Assembly: GCA_020847555.1 (NCBI GenBank)
Contig: JADLBT010000296.1
Coordinates: 1 to 6,652, forward strand
Origin: Gemmataceae bacterium
GTDB lineage: Bacteria; Planctomycetota; Planctomycetia; Gemmatales; Gemmataceae
Direction: 5' to 3'
Length of the DNA: 6,652 bases
The first letter of the stretch is position 1, and every line of letters starts with the position of its first letter. Below the pieces are notes generated by a model. The model was not told the DNA's origin. It searched no databases and saw only the letters and a list, made by a program, of their open reading frames with translations. Position numbers and translations under genes: made by a program. Positions 5,307-6,652 of the stretch are shown here, one piece after another.

Positions 5307-6476
5307 ATGGTGAAGAAGCTGCTCATCCTGGCACTGGTGCTGTTCTGCGTCGGCCCGTCGACCGCGATCGTCGGCCTGGCCGCCTTCGCCGGCCCCCTTG
5401 GCTTCTGCACCACCGGGTCCCTGATCGTCGGTGACATCCCCGACAGCCTCACCACAGCGACCGCGGACGGGGCCCGGGTGGTGCTGGATCGCGGGCAGCT
5501 CGCGCATGCGGCGACGATCATCACCGTCGGGGCCAGCACCCCCGGGGTCGGGCAGGCCGGGGTCCGGGTCGCGCTCATGGCCGCGCTCACCGAATCCCGG
5601 CTGCGGATGCTCGCCAACACCGGCGCCTACCCCGAATCCGCGAACTACCCGCACGACGGCGACGCCTCCGACCACGACTCCCTGGGCTTGTTCCAGATGC
5701 GGCCAGCCGCCGGCTGGGGCACCGTCGCAGACCTCATGGACTCGAACTATCAGGCACGGGCATTCTTCGGCGGAGCGGACGGCCCGAACTACCCGTCACC
5801 GCGCGGACTGCTCGATATCCCCGGCTGGCAGCAGCTCGACCCCGGCTCCGCTGCGCAAGCCGTCGAAGTCAGTGCCTACCCGGACCGGTACCGGAACTGG
5901 CAGCCCGTCGCCGACGCAATCCTCACCGCGCTCACCACCCCCGCCGCAAGCAACCCCGGCAGGGGTGGTGGGGAGATTGCGGAGACCTCACGGATCGTGT
6001 TCCCACTCCCGGAAGGCAGTTACACCAGCACAGATAGTTTCGGATGGCGCGACAACCCGTTCGGTGGGGAACCCGAGTTCCATTCCGGCAGCGACCTCGC
6101 AGCAGCCGCGGGCACCCCGATCTCCGCGATCGCCGACGGCCACGTCACCGTCGCCGAGTTCAGTGCCGGGTGGGGCGGCCTGATCGTCATCGAGCACACC
6201 GTCGGCGGGCAGCAAGTCGCCTCCTACTACGCGCACATGTGGCGCGAAGGCATCCTCGTCACCGCTGGTGAGACCGTCAGCGCGGGGCAGCACATCGGCG
6301 ATGTCGGCTCCTCCGGCCGCTCCACCGGCCCGCACCTGCACATCGAGATTCGGCCCGGCGGGCAAGGGCAGCCACCCGTGAACGCCGTCGACTGGCTCAC
6401 CGAGCACGGTGCGGTGCCCGGCGACGGGACCAGCAGCACGGCCGGATGCCGGACACACACCGGAGGTGCCGGATGA
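5307..6476 (+). CDS. Two-domain peptidoglycan hydrolase: lytic-transglycosylase-like plus M23 endopeptidase
   Basis: Likely opens the cell wall locally so the conjugation channel can be assembled. Residues 3-28 form a hydrophobic signal or membrane anchor. Residues about 64-210 resemble a lysozyme/SLT-like domain: ALMAALTESRLRMLAN (89-104), with Glu96 as candidate catalytic acid, then DHDSLGLFQMRPAAGWG (122-138), the typical S-x-G-L-F-Q signature. A Thr/Ala/Gly-rich linker (209-226) leads to a complete M23 (LytM) domain at about 232-365. Its zinc ligands are His259 and Asp263 in HSGSD and His345 in HLH, with His310 (YYAHM) and His343 as catalytic-site histidines. All expected residues are present, so both activities look intact. 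At 389 aa it fits the bifunctional wall hydrolases seen in Gram-positive conjugation modules. ATG 5307 follows a modest AGGCAGG. The end overlaps the next gene in an ATGA. A strong hairpin lies at the domain boundary (5931-5972). Confidence 0.9.
   Translation: MVKKLLILALVLFCVGPSTAIVGLAAFAGPLGFCTTGSLIVGDIPDSLTTATADGARVVLDRGQLAHAATIITVGASTPGVGQAGVRVALMAALTESRLRMLANTGAYPESANYPHDGDASDHDSLGLFQMRPAAGWGTVADLMDSNYQARAFFGGADGPNYPSPRGLLDIPGWQQLDPGSAAQAVEVSAYPDRYRNWQPVADAILTALTTPAASNPGRGGGEIAETSRIVFPLPEGSYTSTDSFGWRDNPFGGEPEFHSGSDLAAAAGTPISAIADGHVTVAEFSAGWGGLIVIEHTVGGQQVASYYAHMWREGILVTAGETVSAGQHIGDVGSSGRSTGPHLHIEIRPGGQGQPPVNAVDWLTEHGAVPGDGTSSTAGCRTHTGGAG
5931..5972. repeat. Strong inverted repeat at the SLT/M23 domain boundary
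   Basis: CACCACCCC (5933-5941) is the exact reverse complement of GGGGTGGTG (5962-5970). In RNA the stem extends outward by a U-G and a C-G pair, to 5931 and 5972. After one C/A mismatch, GCCG (5943-5946) can pair with CGGC (5957-5960), leaving a 10-nt loop. It encodes the flexible linker, residues 209-222, between the two catalytic domains. No T tract follows. Gly (GGN) and Pro (CCN) codons are complementary, so part of the match may be a by-product of linker composition. Confidence 0.55.
6462..6468 (+). promoter_or_regulatory. Shine-Dalgarno for the gene at 6473
   Basis: GGAGGTG ends 4 nt before ATG 6473 (the GGAGG core ends 6 nt before it), inside the 3' end of the hydrolase gene. It supports the chosen start of the last gene and shows that it can initiate independently as well as by coupling. 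Confidence 0.75.
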
Positions 6477-6652
6477 ACGTGTTCCCGGGCTTCGGGGCCG
6501 TCGGCGCCACCGACCAGCTGGGAGAGGTCATCGGGGCGCTCCTCACGATCGTGCTCATCGCCGCCGTGCTCACCCTCATCGTCTCCGCGATCATCTGGGC
6601 CATCTCCTCCTCCGCCGGGAACCCCTACACGGCGCAGAAAGCCCGTCTCGGC
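6473..6652 (+). CDS. DUF6112-like small membrane protein, VirB2/TrbC-like (3' truncated by window)
   Basis: The first 60 codons are visible and the frame stays open to the last base. The start ATG 6473 overlaps the upstream stop (ATGA) and follows GGAGGTG. The short N-terminus (MNVFPGFGAVGATDQLGEV) precedes a hydrophobic helix at about 21-45 (LLTIVLIAAVLTLIVSAIIW at 23-42). Then comes SAGNPYTAQKARLG, a short polar turn after which a second hydrophobic helix would be expected outside the window. This layout and the A-G-N-x-x-x-A-x-x-A-R turn are what I recall for DUF6112 integral membrane proteins of actinobacterial conjugative elements, similar in size and topology to VirB2/TrbC pilin-like subunits. 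The pilin-like function is inferred. It presumably starts the main channel gene block, with ATPases downstream. Confidence 0.75.
   Translation, partial: MNVFPGFGAVGATDQLGEVIGALLTIVLIAAVLTLIVSAIIWAISSSAGNPYTAQKARLG

Noticed and set aside
4881..5675. Minus-strand open frame across the 4635 and 5307 genes
   Set aside because: It spans the junction of two well-supported + strand genes and has a Gly/Arg/Asp-rich composition typical of antisense GC-rich frames.
6447..6475. CCGG and TGCCGGA short repeats before the last gene
   Set aside because: Arms are only 4-7 bases, and the Shine-Dalgarno GGAGG is not convincingly paired. This junction is better explained by simple translational coupling.

Overview
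This is a high-GC window with nine co-directional genes, all on the + strand and packed head to tail with 1-14 nt overlaps or short gaps. Composition, strong GGAGG-type ribosome binding sites and the gene set point to an actinobacterium, probably of the Micrococcales (Microbacteriaceae-like). The genus cannot be fixed from the sequence alone. The gene order ArdC-like, prim-pol, DUF2637, ParB-like, membrane-anchored conjugation protein, SLT/M23 cell-wall hydrolase, DUF6112-like membrane protein is what I would expect from the replication-to-transfer part of an actinobacterial integrative conjugative element or conjugative plasmid.

Left part (1-2499, replication and maintenance). The window opens inside the C-terminal part of an ArdC-like antirestriction/ssDNA-binding protein. 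It is followed by a compact 301-aa primase-polymerase, a four-helix membrane protein of the DUF2637 type with a C-terminal helix-turn-helix, and a small hypothetical protein with an acidic front half and a basic back half. These four genes are linked by 1-4 nt stop/start overlaps (TGATG or ATGA), which suggests translational coupling.

Middle part (2500-4579). A protein with a faint sigma-region-2-like segment is followed, with a 14-nt overlap, by a ParB-like protein. No ParA is present in the window. The parB-like gene contains a perfect 25-bp palindrome that falls in a non-conserved linker.

Right part (4580-6652, envelope and transfer). This holds a single-pass membrane protein with an extracytoplasmic domain (TcpC/VirB8-like by context), a two-domain peptidoglycan hydrolase (lytic-transglycosylase-like plus M23), and the first 60 codons of a small hydrophobic DUF6112/VirB2-like membrane protein that runs off the end.

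The two intercistronic gaps longer than 50 nt each hold a hairpin that buries the Shine-Dalgarno sequence of the next gene. The other junctions overlap or lie within 12 nt. These hairpins, the parB-internal palindrome and a second strong hairpin at the domain boundary of the hydrolase gene are the main features not explained by the proteins. I see no tRNA, rRNA, CRISPR array, insertion sequence, attachment site or convincing intrinsic terminator, and no stretch over 300 nt without a gene. I found no clear evidence of a wholly new defence or enzyme system.
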